From CAVPHV01 sp963821095 (lineage in GTDB: Bacteria > Actinomycetota > Acidimicrobiia > Spongiisociales > UBA5794): a DNA stretch of 64,000 nucleotides. This document shows, piece after piece, positions 1 to 7,125 of the stretch (positions are counted from its first letter, which is position 1; the number at the start of each line of letters is the position of its first letter). The notes under the pieces were generated by a model, which worked only from the letters and a program-made list of their open reading frames with translations, did not search any database and was not told the DNA's origin. The DNA is taken from the NCBI GenBank assembly GCA_963821095.1, contig CAWGCJ010000022.1:124001-188000 (forward strand), written 5' to 3'. Position numbers and translations under genes: made by a program.

Positions 1-651
1 GAACTCGCGTCCGGCGGCACCGAGGTCGGCACGAATCGAGGCCCGTTCCGGCAGAACCCGCGGAGCCAGAGCTACAACCAGGATCAAGCCAACGATGGCA
101 ACCGGCAGGCCGACGACGGTGATTTCGAAGAACGACAGCGGTTCGTAGCCGGCCTGGGCGAGCAACCCGGAGACGATGAGATTGGTCGAGGTTCCGATCA
201 GGGTGACGGTTCCGCCGAGGATCGCGGCAAACGACAGTGGCATGAGGTAGCGCGACGGGGACTTGCCGTGGCGCGAGGTCCAGGACGAAATGTGCGGGAC
301 CATCATTGCAACGATTGGTGTGTTGTTGAGCACACTCGAGGCGACCAGTACCGGAGGTAGAACGCGTCCTAGCGTCGCCCGCACCGAACCGCCGGTCTGC
401 AGGGCTCGATCGACAAGCGGGACCAGGAGACCGGTCGCAGACACGGCCTTGGCCAGGATGTAGAGCAGAGCGACGGTGATCGGAGCCGGATTGGAGAAGC
501 CGGCGAATGCCTGCTCGACGTTGATCACCCCAGTCAGGAGCAAGATCGCGGTACCGGCCAGCATTGCCGCCGCCGGAGCGAGTAGATCGCGCACCAGGGC
601 GTAGACGACTGCCGCCAACACGAAGATGGTGATCCAAGCTTCCCCACTCAT
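1..651 (-). CDS. SLC13/DASS-type permease, 3' part cut by window edge
   Basis: This gene reads leftward and runs off the window start, so only the first 217 residues are visible. It is very hydrophobic, with several membrane segments. It carries the two loop signatures typical of the divalent anion/sodium symporter (SLC13, DASS) family: Asn-Asn-Thr-Pro at residues 109-112 and Gly-Thr-Ser-Thr-Asn at 153-157. Such proteins move carboxylates, sulfate or similar anions across the inner membrane; the substrate cannot be read here. The start is the ATG at 651. Whether a C-terminal TrkA-C regulatory domain follows is unknown. The family call is firm, the substrate is not. Confidence 0.85.
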   Translation of the reverse strand, partial: MSGEAWITIFVLAAVVYALVRDLLAPAAAMLAGTAILLLTGVINVEQAFAGFSNPAPITVALLYILAKAVSATGLLVPLVDRALQTGGSVRATLGRVLPPVLVASSVLNNTPIVAMMVPHISSWTSRHGKSPSRYLMPLSFAAILGGTVTLIGTSTNLIVSGLLAQAGYEPLSFFEITVVGLPVAIVGLILVVALAPRVLPERASIRADLGAAGREF

Positions 652-994
652 TCGGTAACCGCCGCACGAAGACCCATGTGGGGACCGACGCTAGCGGGCA
701 GATTGCTGCGCACGGTGATTCCGCGCGCGCGGATCGGGGTTGAGTCTGACCCGAAATGGGCTGCACACCGGCCTTGTAGTCTCGCAATGACTAGTCAATC
801 TGGACAATTCTCGAACGACCTTGCACAGCGATCAAAAAGAAGCGTAGAGTCAGGGAAGACCAGAAAACAGGTATCACGAGGGAGGCACCTTCATCTGGTC
901 GTAGGAAGGCAGTGAGCGGTGAAGGTGCCGCACTGTTGAGGCATTCATATGTAGGGTGCCTTGTTGGGCTTGGAACATAGGGGGAAGACACAAA
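652..994. other. Divergent intergenic region, structured leader
   Basis: No protein gene of convincing quality lies in this gap between the leftward permease and the rightward sugar transferase. It must hold promoters for both. The right half carries a perfect 10-bp inverted repeat (listed separately), and a further pairing of ACCAGA (869-874) with TCTGGT (894-899) is possible. The pattern fits an untranslated leader of the sugar transferase mRNA, but I do not recognise a named riboswitch class. Confidence 0.5.
884..929 (+). repeat. 10-bp perfect inverted repeat in leader of sugar transferase
   Basis: GGCACCTTCA at 884-893 pairs perfectly with TGAAGGTGCC at 920-929 across a 26-base loop. It lies about 65 bases upstream of a strong ribosome-binding site (AGGGGGAAG). 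It could be an operator or an mRNA hairpin controlling exopolysaccharide initiation. There is no T-run after it, so a simple terminator is unlikely. Confidence 0.5.
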
Positions 995-1111
995 ATGGGG
1001 GCAGACGCGGGGGAATTGGCCTTCGGTGCCGAACGCGCCATCCGGGAAGCATTCGAGGCGGCGCGTACTCGAGCCGGTCACGCCGACTCATACCGACGAT
1101 GTAGTGATTGA
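995..1111 (+). CDS. Possible 38-aa leader ORF upstream of sugar transferase
   Basis: An ATG at 995 follows a strong Shine-Dalgarno (AGGGGGAAG, about 8 bases upstream) and opens a 38-codon frame ending at TGA 1109-1111. It overlaps the start of the sugar transferase in another frame. The transferase's first start codon, GTG 1026, has no visible ribosome-binding site. An in-frame GTG at 1104 lies 5 bases before this ORF's stop, so the transferase could be translated by coupling from this leader. The peptide matches no family I know. It could also be a relic of a frameshifted N-terminus. Confidence 0.3.
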   Translation: MGADAGELAFGAERAIREAFEAARTRAGHADSYRRCSD

Positions 1112-1790
1112 TCTGCGCACCGGCGAGCCGGTCGTGCAGATGCCCAGTCGGCATGATTCGATCGGCTGGACTCTGACCGAGGCGCCGATGTGGCAATTGG
1201 CACTCAAGCGGGCCATGGACGCCATCATCTCGATCACAACCATTGTGCTGCTTGCCCCAGTGTTGCTGGCGTGTGCACTCGCGGTGAAGATCACCTCACC
1301 CGGTCCGGTGTTCTACACCAGTTGGCGGGTAGGCAGGAACGGCGAGGTGTTCCGGTTCCGCAAGTTCCGTTCGATGCGACAAGACGCTGAGGAAGCGAAG
1401 GTGGAACTCGCCGCTCTCAACGAGCAGACGGGCCCGATCTTCAAGATTCGCGAAGACCCCAGGGTGACCTCGGTCGGCCGCTGGCTGCGTCGGACCTCGC
1501 TTGACGAACTGCCTCAGCTCTTTCACGTGGCTTCCGGCCGGATGAGCCTGGTCGGACCCCGTCCGCACCTTCCGGAAGAGGTTGCGATGTACGGCTCCAG
1601 GGCCTATCAGCGACTGAGTGTGAAGCCCGGTGTCACGTGCATCTGGCAGGTCAGCGGACGTTCGGACCTCGATTTTGACACCTGGATTGATCTCGACCTC
1701 GAGTACATCCAGCGCTGGAGCCTCTGGTCGGACCTCAAGCTGCTCGTTCTCACCGTTCCGGCGGTGCTCAGCGGCCGCGGCGCCTACTAG
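1026..1790 (+). CDS. Polyprenyl-phosphate sugar-1-phosphate transferase (WcaJ/PglC-type)
   Basis: This 254-aa protein belongs to the bacterial sugar transferase family, which moves a sugar-1-phosphate from a nucleotide sugar onto undecaprenyl phosphate at the inner membrane and starts exopolysaccharide or glycan assembly. One hydrophobic helix lies at residues 67-88, followed by the family core: KFRSM (113-117), an Asp-Glu pair in TSLDELPQ (160-161) and the SLVGPRP signature (174-180). It is short, lacking the multi-helix N-terminal part of WbaP/WcaJ, so it is the minimal form. The first possible start is GTG 1026, but GTG 1104 or ATG 1140 are alternatives. The following ugd and epimerase genes supply nucleotide sugars. 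Confidence 0.9.
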   Translation: MPNAPSGKHSRRRVLEPVTPTHTDDVVIDLRTGEPVVQMPSRHDSIGWTLTEAPMWQLALKRAMDAIISITTIVLLAPVLLACALAVKITSPGPVFYTSWRVGRNGEVFRFRKFRSMRQDAEEAKVELAALNEQTGPIFKIREDPRVTSVGRWLRRTSLDELPQLFHVASGRMSLVGPRPHLPEEVAMYGSRAYQRLSVKPGVTCIWQVSGRSDLDFDTWIDLDLEYIQRWSLWSDLKLLVLTVPAVLSGRGAY

Positions 1791-1815
1791 ATCGGGTCGG
1801 TTCAGGTCGAGCCGG

Positions 1816-3198
1816 TCAGACGTCGGATATGCGGCGCCGCGGCGAGCCGAGTGTGCCGCCTCGGCCGATGCCTTCATAGACAAAGCCGGCGTTGATTGCG
1901 TCGGACGGGTCCAGGATGTTGCGTCCGTCGATGATCAGGTTGCCGTGCATCAGCCCGGCCATCCGATCGAGGTCGAGCGACCCGAATTGGGGCCACTCGG
2001 TGATGATCACTGCGGCATCTGCCCGCTCAACCGCTTCGTATGGGTCGGCAAGGATGCGCAGGTGCTCCGCATCCGGCAGCGACGTCACTACCGGGTCATG
2101 ACCAACCACAACCGCTCCAAGCTGGCGCAGCTTTGCGGCGATCTGGGTCGCCGGGGCGTCCCTGGTGTCGTCGGTGTCTGGCTTGAAGGCAAGGCCGAGC
2201 AAGGCGACGCGCTTGCCGCGCAGGGTACCGAGGTGGCTCTGGAGCTTGCGCACGACCTCGAGACGCTGATAGTCGTTGACGGCGCCGATCGCCTGCAGCA
2301 GCGGCGGCTCGAAGCCATGCTCCCGAGCCGTGGTGGCGAGGGCGGTGAGGTCTTTGCCGAAGCAGGAACCACCCCAGCCCAAGCCCGCCCGCAGGAAATT
2401 GGGCGAGATGCGGTGGTCCATGCCCATGGCTTCGGCTACCTGGGTCACGTCGGCGCCGACCCGGTCACAGATCTGGGCGATCTCGTTGATGAAGCTGATC
2501 TTCATTGCCAGGAAGCTGTTCGATGCGTATTTGATGAGCTCGGCGGTGGACAGGGTGGTTTCGACGTAGGCGACGGTGACGTCTCGGGGCGCGGGACTGG
2601 GTTGGGGGAATGTTTGATCGAGGATGGGCTGATACAACGTGCGCATCTTGGCGCGGGCGGTTGGATCGTCGGAGCCAACCACGATCCGGTCGGGATGCAG
2701 GAAGTCTTCGATGGCCGTTCCGACCCGAAGGAACTCGGGATTGGCGACCATCGGAACCGAAGTGTCGTTGATGCCGCGCTCACTCATCTCGTCCTCGATC
2801 AATGCGTGCACCCACTGATTGGTGCCGATCGGGACGGTGCTCTTGGTGACGATGACGGTTGGGCCGGTCAAGGCCGCACCGAGGGCGCGCACCGCGGCGT
2901 CAAGTGCGGTCAAATCTGGGTTGCCGTTTGGTCCCGATGGCGTACCAACCGACAGGAACACGATTTCGGCATCCGCAGCGGCGCTGCCCACGTCGCTGGT
3001 GAAGGCAAGGCGTCCGGCGGCGACCTGGTCCGCCAGAAGATCGTCCAGACCCGGCTCGTGGAAAGGGGCTTGGCCCTTATCGAGCATCGCGAGCCGATCG
3101 GGATCGACCTCGACGCCGACGACCTCGTGGCCGAGAAACGCGAGGCAGGCGGCAACGACGGTGCCGACGTATCCGCTGCCGATGACGGTGATCTTCAT
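1816..3198 (-). CDS. ugd: UDP-glucose 6-dehydrogenase
   Basis: This enzyme oxidises UDP-glucose twice with NAD+ to UDP-glucuronate, a cytoplasmic precursor for acidic envelope polysaccharides. At 460 aa it has the usual length. The N-terminal Rossmann motif GSGYVG is at residues 7-12, the substrate-binding segments VANPEFLRVG (151-160) and a Lys in ELIKYASNS follow, and the catalytic Cys is 279 in GGSCFGKD. The start at 3198 is chosen because the glycine-rich strand begins immediately after it and GGGAGAA lies just upstream; longer versions add residues with no family match. It is divergent from the epimerase gene and convergent with the sugar transferase. Confidence 0.95.
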   Translation of the reverse strand: MKITVIGSGYVGTVVAACLAFLGHEVVGVEVDPDRLAMLDKGQAPFHEPGLDDLLADQVAAGRLAFTSDVGSAAADAEIVFLSVGTPSGPNGNPDLTALDAAVRALGAALTGPTVIVTKSTVPIGTNQWVHALIEDEMSERGINDTSVPMVANPEFLRVGTAIEDFLHPDRIVVGSDDPTARAKMRTLYQPILDQTFPQPSPAPRDVTVAYVETTLSTAELIKYASNSFLAMKISFINEIAQICDRVGADVTQVAEAMGMDHRISPNFLRAGLGWGGSCFGKDLTALATTAREHGFEPPLLQAIGAVNDYQRLEVVRKLQSHLGTLRGKRVALLGLAFKPDTDDTRDAPATQIAAKLRQLGAVVVGHDPVVTSLPDAEHLRILADPYEAVERADAAVIITEWPQFGSLDLDRMAGLMHGNLIIDGRNILDPSDAINAGFVYEGIGRGGTLGSPRRRISDV

Positions 3199-3280
3199 GA
3201 AGGTTCTCCCGAGCGAGCTCTTGCGGTGGTGTATCGGTCTCATTCCACGGAGCCTGAACGCTCCCATCGTGGGCTGAGTC

Positions 3281-3286
3281 TACGAT
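3281..3286 (+). promoter_or_regulatory. Candidate -10 box (TACGAT) for epimerase transcript
   Basis: TACGAT fits the actinobacterial TANNNT -10 consensus. It sits 6 bases before an ATG at 3293, the spacing expected for a leaderless transcript beginning on that ATG. The ATG opens a 12-codon ORF upstream of the epimerase. No clear -35 element is visible. Confidence 0.4.
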
Positions 3287-3292
3287 GCGCCT

Positions 3293-3331
3293 ATGAGCGC
3301 TCCGGGCAACCGTTGCGATTGTCGACTCTGA
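3293..3331 (+). CDS. Possible 12-aa leaderless leader peptide upstream of epimerase
   Basis: ATG 3293 opens a 12-codon frame (MSAPGNRCDCRL) closed by TGA 3329-3331. It sits just after a TACGAT box and 13 bases before the epimerase GTG, whose own ribosome-binding site (TTGGAGG) begins right after this stop. The Cys-Asp-Cys pair near the end recalls short Cys-containing leader ORFs known in actinobacteria, but two Cys codons are weak evidence. It may be a chance ORF. Confidence 0.3.
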   Translation: MSAPGNRCDCRL

Positions 3332-3344
3332 GCTTGGAGGTCAA

Positions 3345-4292
3345 GTGATCACGAAGGCCCTCGTCACCGGTGGCGCAGGATTCATCGGTGCCAATCTCGT
3401 CGATCGTCTCGTTGACGACGGCGTTGAAGTGCTTGTCGTCGATGATCTCAGCACCGGTCGCCTCGAGCGACTCGCCGCAGCCCGGGCTCGCGGCAACGTG
3501 CACTTCCACCAAATGGACATCCGGGCGCCCGAACTGCGCGATGCCGTGGCGAAATTTGGACCAGAAACGGTCTTCCACATGGCCGCACAAATCGATGTTC
3601 GCAAGTCGGTCACCGACCCGATGGACGATGCGTCCATCAATGTTGTCGGCACGGTGAACACCCTGCAGGCAGCGGTGGACGGTGGCGCGGCCAGGTTCGT
3701 GTTCTCGTCGTCGGGCGGCGCCACGTTCGGGGATGCCAAGGTGTTCCCCACCCCGGAGACTGAGCCGCGGCACCCCGAGTCGCCATACGGCGTCGCCAAG
3801 AAGGTGGTCGACGACTACTTCTACTACTTCAAGCTTGCCTTCGGTCTCGACTACGTGTCACTCGGTTATGCGAACGTCTACGGACCCCGTCAGGATCCAC
3901 ACGGCGAAGCCGGCGTCGTTGCGATCTTCTCGCAGCGGCTGCTCCAGGGTCGGCGCTGTACGATCTTCGGCGACGGGTCGCAGCTACGCGATTATGTGTA
4001 CGTCGAGGATGTCACCGATGCGTGTGTTCGCGCCGCGGATGTTGGTGGCGGGCGCTATTTGAACATCGGCACCGGTCGAGAAACCTCGGTGATCGACCTC
4101 TACGGTCACATCCGCGAGTTCGTGGGAAGCTCGCTTCAACCGGAGTTCGCGGCAGCCAAGGCGGGCGATATCCCGCGCAGCTGCCTCGATCCGGCGGAGG
4201 CCAAAGAGTTTCTCGGCTGGGAACCATGGACACCGCTGGAAACGGGGCTGCGCCGAACGGTCGAGTGGTTCCGCGCCAACCCCGGTTGGTGA
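3345..4292 (+). CDS. NAD-dependent NDP-sugar epimerase (GalE-like)
   Basis: This 315-aa cytoplasmic protein is an extended short-chain dehydrogenase of the UDP-glucose 4-epimerase type. The NAD-binding GGAGFIG motif is at residues 9-15, the catalytic Ser region SSS at 121-123 and Tyr-x3-Lys at Y148/K152. GTG 3345 is the start, supported by TTGGAGG upstream. Next to ugd it probably interconverts UDP-glucose/galactose or the corresponding uronic acids for envelope glycans. Exact sugar specificity cannot be read from the sequence. Confidence 0.88.
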   Translation: MITKALVTGGAGFIGANLVDRLVDDGVEVLVVDDLSTGRLERLAAARARGNVHFHQMDIRAPELRDAVAKFGPETVFHMAAQIDVRKSVTDPMDDASINVVGTVNTLQAAVDGGAARFVFSSSGGATFGDAKVFPTPETEPRHPESPYGVAKKVVDDYFYYFKLAFGLDYVSLGYANVYGPRQDPHGEAGVVAIFSQRLLQGRRCTIFGDGSQLRDYVYVEDVTDACVRAADVGGGRYLNIGTGRETSVIDLYGHIREFVGSSLQPEFAAAKAGDIPRSCLDPAEAKEFLGWEPWTPLETGLRRTVEWFRANPGW

Positions 4293-4340
4293 CCACCGGG
4301 ATCAAGCGACCTCGAGGTAAAGGACGCTAATTCAACGACG

Positions 4341-4441
4341 CGCCCAGTCGTCCGTTGAGCAATGTCAGTTTGCGCTCGCCGCGTTGGGGCTGGCTTGGCG
4401 ATTGGTTGACTGGGCGAGTGCTCACGCCGATTGCTCAACGG
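4341..4441. repeat. Interleaved inverted repeats (a-b-a'-b' order) between convergent genes
   Basis: Two perfect inverted repeats interleave in the gap between the epimerase and fpg: CGCCCAGTC (4341-4349) with GACTGGGCG (4408-4416), and CCGTTGAGCAAT (4352-4363) with ATTGCTCAACGG (4430-4441). The order a-b-a'-b' would make a pseudoknot rather than a plain hairpin if both formed in RNA. It may serve as a bidirectional terminator; there is no clear T-run. A part (GTCAGTTTGCGCTCGC) resembles the 36.4-kb repeat. Confidence 0.55.
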
Positions 4442-4446
4442 CCTCT

Positions 4447-5334
4447 TTAGTGCTCGAGATCCTCGATGGTGCTGGGCCAGTCGTCCTTGAGCAGCCGGCT
4501 GAGCGAGCGATCGGCGAGGATCTTTCCACCGGTCTGGCAGCCCGGGCAGTAATTGGTTTCGCGTGAGGCGTAGACGATGCGCTGCACGATGACTCCGCAC
4601 ACCGGACACGGCTCGCCGTACTTGCCGTGCACCGCCATCTGCGGATGGAACGCGGTGACCTTCTTCGGGAAGCCGTCGCCGGTATCGGCGCGCCGGATCT
4701 CGACCCATTCGGCGAGAATCTCCTTGGCCGCCCGGTGCAGATCGGCCACCTCGCCGGCGGAGAGGTTGGTGTTGATCTGGAGCGGGGACAGCCCGGCACG
4801 GTGCAGGATCTCATCAGCGAACGCTCCGCCGATACCCGAGATGAACCGGGCGTCGGTGAGAGCCCGCTTGAGGGTATGGCGCTCCGCCTGGAGGGCCGCT
4901 TGGAATTGTTGCCTCGATGCGGTGTCGACCTCGATGCCCCCCGGATCCAAGCCGGCCAGAGCCTCTTCGCCGATGACGTAGTGCAGCGACGCTCTCCGCT
5001 TGGTCCCGGCCTCGGACAGCAGAAGCGTTCCGTCGGCGAAGTCGAAGGCCGCCTGTCCATACTTCTTGGGAATCGCCTTGCCGGGCGCCTCCCAGTGCAA
5101 ACGGCCGGCGATCATCAGGTGAATGACGAGGAACCGGTTGGTGTCGAGTTCGATCACGATCCGCTTTCCGATGCGGCGAAGCCCCGTAACCGTCCGCCCG
5201 GCCGCGTCGTCGACTGGCGGGTCGTAGGTCTTGAGGAGCGCGAATGATTGGACGCGGATTCGCTCCAACTCGCGCCCGGCGATCCGTGGCTCGAGAGCCT
5301 CGAGGTAATCGACGATCTCGGGGAGTTCCGGCAC
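4447..5334 (-). CDS. fpg: Formamidopyrimidine-DNA glycosylase (Fpg/Nei family)
   Basis: This base-excision repair enzyme removes oxidised purines such as 8-oxoguanine and nicks the strand by beta/delta elimination. The start at GTG 5334 is fixed by the family rule that Pro2 is the catalytic nucleophile: the protein begins (M)PELPE. Lys57 in RRIGKR matches the conserved beta-elimination Lys. The helix-two-turn-helix motif is ISGIGGAFADEIL (165-177), a variant of the usual GIGNIYADEIL. The zinc finger has Cys243, Cys246, Cys263 and Cys266. The gene starts only 13 bases after cofE ends, so it is probably cotranscribed with cofD-cofE. The altered helix motif may place it in an Fpg-like subfamily. 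Confidence 0.9.
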   Translation of the reverse strand: MPELPEIVDYLEALEPRIAGRELERIRVQSFALLKTYDPPVDDAAGRTVTGLRRIGKRIVIELDTNRFLVIHLMIAGRLHWEAPGKAIPKKYGQAAFDFADGTLLLSEAGTKRRASLHYVIGEEALAGLDPGGIEVDTASRQQFQAALQAERHTLKRALTDARFISGIGGAFADEILHRAGLSPLQINTNLSAGEVADLHRAAKEILAEWVEIRRADTGDGFPKKVTAFHPQMAVHGKYGEPCPVCGVIVQRIVYASRETNYCPGCQTGGKILADRSLSRLLKDDWPSTIEDLEH

Positions 5335-5347
5335 TACGGCTGTCCTC

Positions 5348-6052
5348 TCAGCGGAACATGTCTTCCGCGGCGGGGCGGACCAGATCGGCCGCTCGTCCTT
5401 CTCCATGTGGCCAGGGCAGGCCCCTCACGATGGCAGCGGGGATCCCGGATGCCTTGCCCATGACGAGATCGGCGGCAGCCGCGATCTCATCGACGATGGC
5501 GACCTCGGTGACATCGAGGACCCGTCCCTGCATGTCGGTGGTGCCGCGCAGGTCGAGAATCGCCGCCATCCCGGATACGCCGATGGCGACGTCGGTCAGG
5601 CCGCGTCGCCAGGGACGCCCGAAGGTGTCGGTGATGACAACGGCCAGCCGGAGTCCGGTGGCATGTTCGAGGCCGAGCCGGATCGCATGGGCGGAGCGGT
5701 CCGGGCGCTCCGGAAGGAGGATGGCCTGATCGCCGACGACGTTGGATCGGTCGACACCGGCGTTGGCGCAGATGAATCCGTGGTGGGTCTGGGCGATGAT
5801 CAAGTCGCCACGGCGACGGATGATGGCGGCGGACTCGGCATCTACGACTCGTCGATAGTCGGCGTCGTCGGTGATGGCGACCGTGCGGCCCTCCGCCTTC
5901 GAGACGACCTTGTGGGTCACGACGACGACATCGCGCTCTTCCAACCCCTCAGGACCTTCGAGCGCGTCGTAGATGAGCTGTGCCACGTCGGCGCCGGCTG
6001 CGACTTCGCCGATCCCGACAATGGGAATGATCTGGATGGTGCCGTCTGTCAT
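5348..6052 (-). CDS. cofE: Coenzyme F420-0:L-glutamate ligase
   Basis: This cytoplasmic enzyme adds L-glutamates to F420-0 with GTP. The 234-aa protein covers the CofE domain only, with the family blocks VVVTHKVVSKAEGR near the N-terminus, QTHHGFICANAGVD in the centre and VVITDTFGRPWRRGL. Mycobacterial FbiB has an additional C-terminal nitroreductase-like domain that reduces dehydro-F420; that domain is absent here. The start at 6052 is preferred over ATG 6076 because the latter lies inside a TACGAT box, and GGTGAG precedes 6052. The gene lies between cofD and fpg. Confidence 0.93.
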   Translation of the reverse strand: MTDGTIQIIPIVGIGEVAAGADVAQLIYDALEGPEGLEERDVVVVTHKVVSKAEGRTVAITDDADYRRVVDAESAAIIRRRGDLIIAQTHHGFICANAGVDRSNVVGDQAILLPERPDRSAHAIRLGLEHATGLRLAVVITDTFGRPWRRGLTDVAIGVSGMAAILDLRGTTDMQGRVLDVTEVAIVDEIAAAADLVMGKASGIPAAIVRGLPWPHGEGRAADLVRPAAEDMFR

Positions 6053-6154
6053 GCTCGTCTCACCGTGGTTTGGCATCGTACCGGTGCCAACCGTTCAGGT
6101 TGGCGGGTTGACCCGGTGCGGTCGGTGGTGTCTGCATCTCGCACCGTTCCATCT

Positions 6155-7081
6155 TCAGAACCGGACGTCGAGGGCGTTGAGCATGGCCGCAGCGACTGCA
6201 GCGCCCCGGTCGGGACCGGTCAAGTGCGTGTCCATCGCATGGATTGCGACCGGACCTCCTGCGAATTCAGAGAGGTCCGCGGCGTCTCCCTGGTCGATGA
6301 AGAGGTCGGTGATCAGGCCCTCGTAGGCCGCTATCACGCCGGCGTTGCCGGCAGGAAGGCCGAGTCCGGCCATTACGCGGGCGGCCGGACCCTTGAGTGC
6401 CCTGCCGGCGAACAGGGGGCTCATCGCGGCGGTTCGAGGGTGAACGGCGATGGCGTCACGGATACCTTCGATGGCGAGGATGGGCCAGATCGAGAGCGGC
6501 GGATTTGATGGCGCCACGATGACCAGGTCGGCAGCGGCGATGGCGTCGAGCACGCCCGACGCCGGCCGGGCCGACTCGGCACCGTCGTAGCGCACGGCAT
6601 CCACAGGGTCGCGATGGCCGCGCCCGACGAAGTAGTCCTGGAAGTCGAGCCAGGTTCCATCGGCGATCCGGACGCGGGTTCGGATCTCGTCATCAGAGGC
6701 GGGCAGCACCTCGGGGGCGACACCGAGCGATTGGGAGATCGCGGCTGTGATCTCCGACAAGACGACGCCGGCGCGCAGCTGGGTGGTGCGCCGCAAACAG
6801 AGCGCGAGATCTCGATCGCCCAGCCGAAATGTGGTGTCGACTCCCAAACCTGCGAGCGCGTCCAAAACGTTGAAGGTGTCGCCGGCGACCCCCCATCCTT
6901 GGGGCCCCTCGATGCCGGCCAACGTGTACACAACGGTGTCGAGGTCGGCGCAAACCCTTGTGCCGTATACATCTTCGTCGTCACCAACATTGACGATCAC
7001 CGTCAGATCTGCCGGATTCATGACCCGTTGCAGGGCTCGCGCCAAGCGGGCGCCGCCGACGCCGCCGGACAGTAGAACCGT
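6155..7081 (-). CDS. cofD: 2-phospho-L-lactate transferase (F420 biosynthesis), start disturbed
   Basis: CofD (FbiA) joins an activated phospholactate or phosphoenolpyruvate unit to the deazaflavin Fo. The body matches the family throughout (NVGDDEDVYG, TRVRIADGTWLDFQDYFV, PSNPPLSI, AAYEGLITD). The Gly-rich N-terminal strand TVLLSGGVGGARLARAL is encoded at 7031-7081, upstream of the first standard in-frame start, TTG 7045. No ATG, GTG or TTG precedes it in frame; only CTG 7114 does. ATG 7089 is one base out of frame, and one additional base would give a normal MTE-TVLLSGGVGG start. A one-base deletion, an assembly error or CTG initiation are the options. The coordinate 7081 marks the limit of recognisable homology. 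Confidence 0.88.
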   Translation of the reverse strand, partial: TVLLSGGVGGARLARALQRVMNPADLTVIVNVGDDEDVYGTRVCADLDTVVYTLAGIEGPQGWGVAGDTFNVLDALAGLGVDTTFRLGDRDLALCLRRTTQLRAGVVLSEITAAISQSLGVAPEVLPASDDEIRTRVRIADGTWLDFQDYFVGRGHRDPVDAVRYDGAESARPASGVLDAIAAADLVIVAPSNPPLSIWPILAIEGIRDAIAVHPRTAAMSPLFAGRALKGPAARVMAGLGLPAGNAGVIAAYEGLITDLFIDQGDAADLSEFAGGPVAIHAMDTHLTGPDRGAAVAAAMLNALDVRF

Positions 7082-7125
7082 TCGGTCATTGCGGTAATTC
7101 GCTGTCGGTCCCAGAATGCACCCCT

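Noticed and set aside
1630..3348. Long open frame on the plus strand across ugd
   Set aside because: Antisense to a complete, motif-bearing ugd gene; low-complexity composition from GC-rich codons; no family signal.
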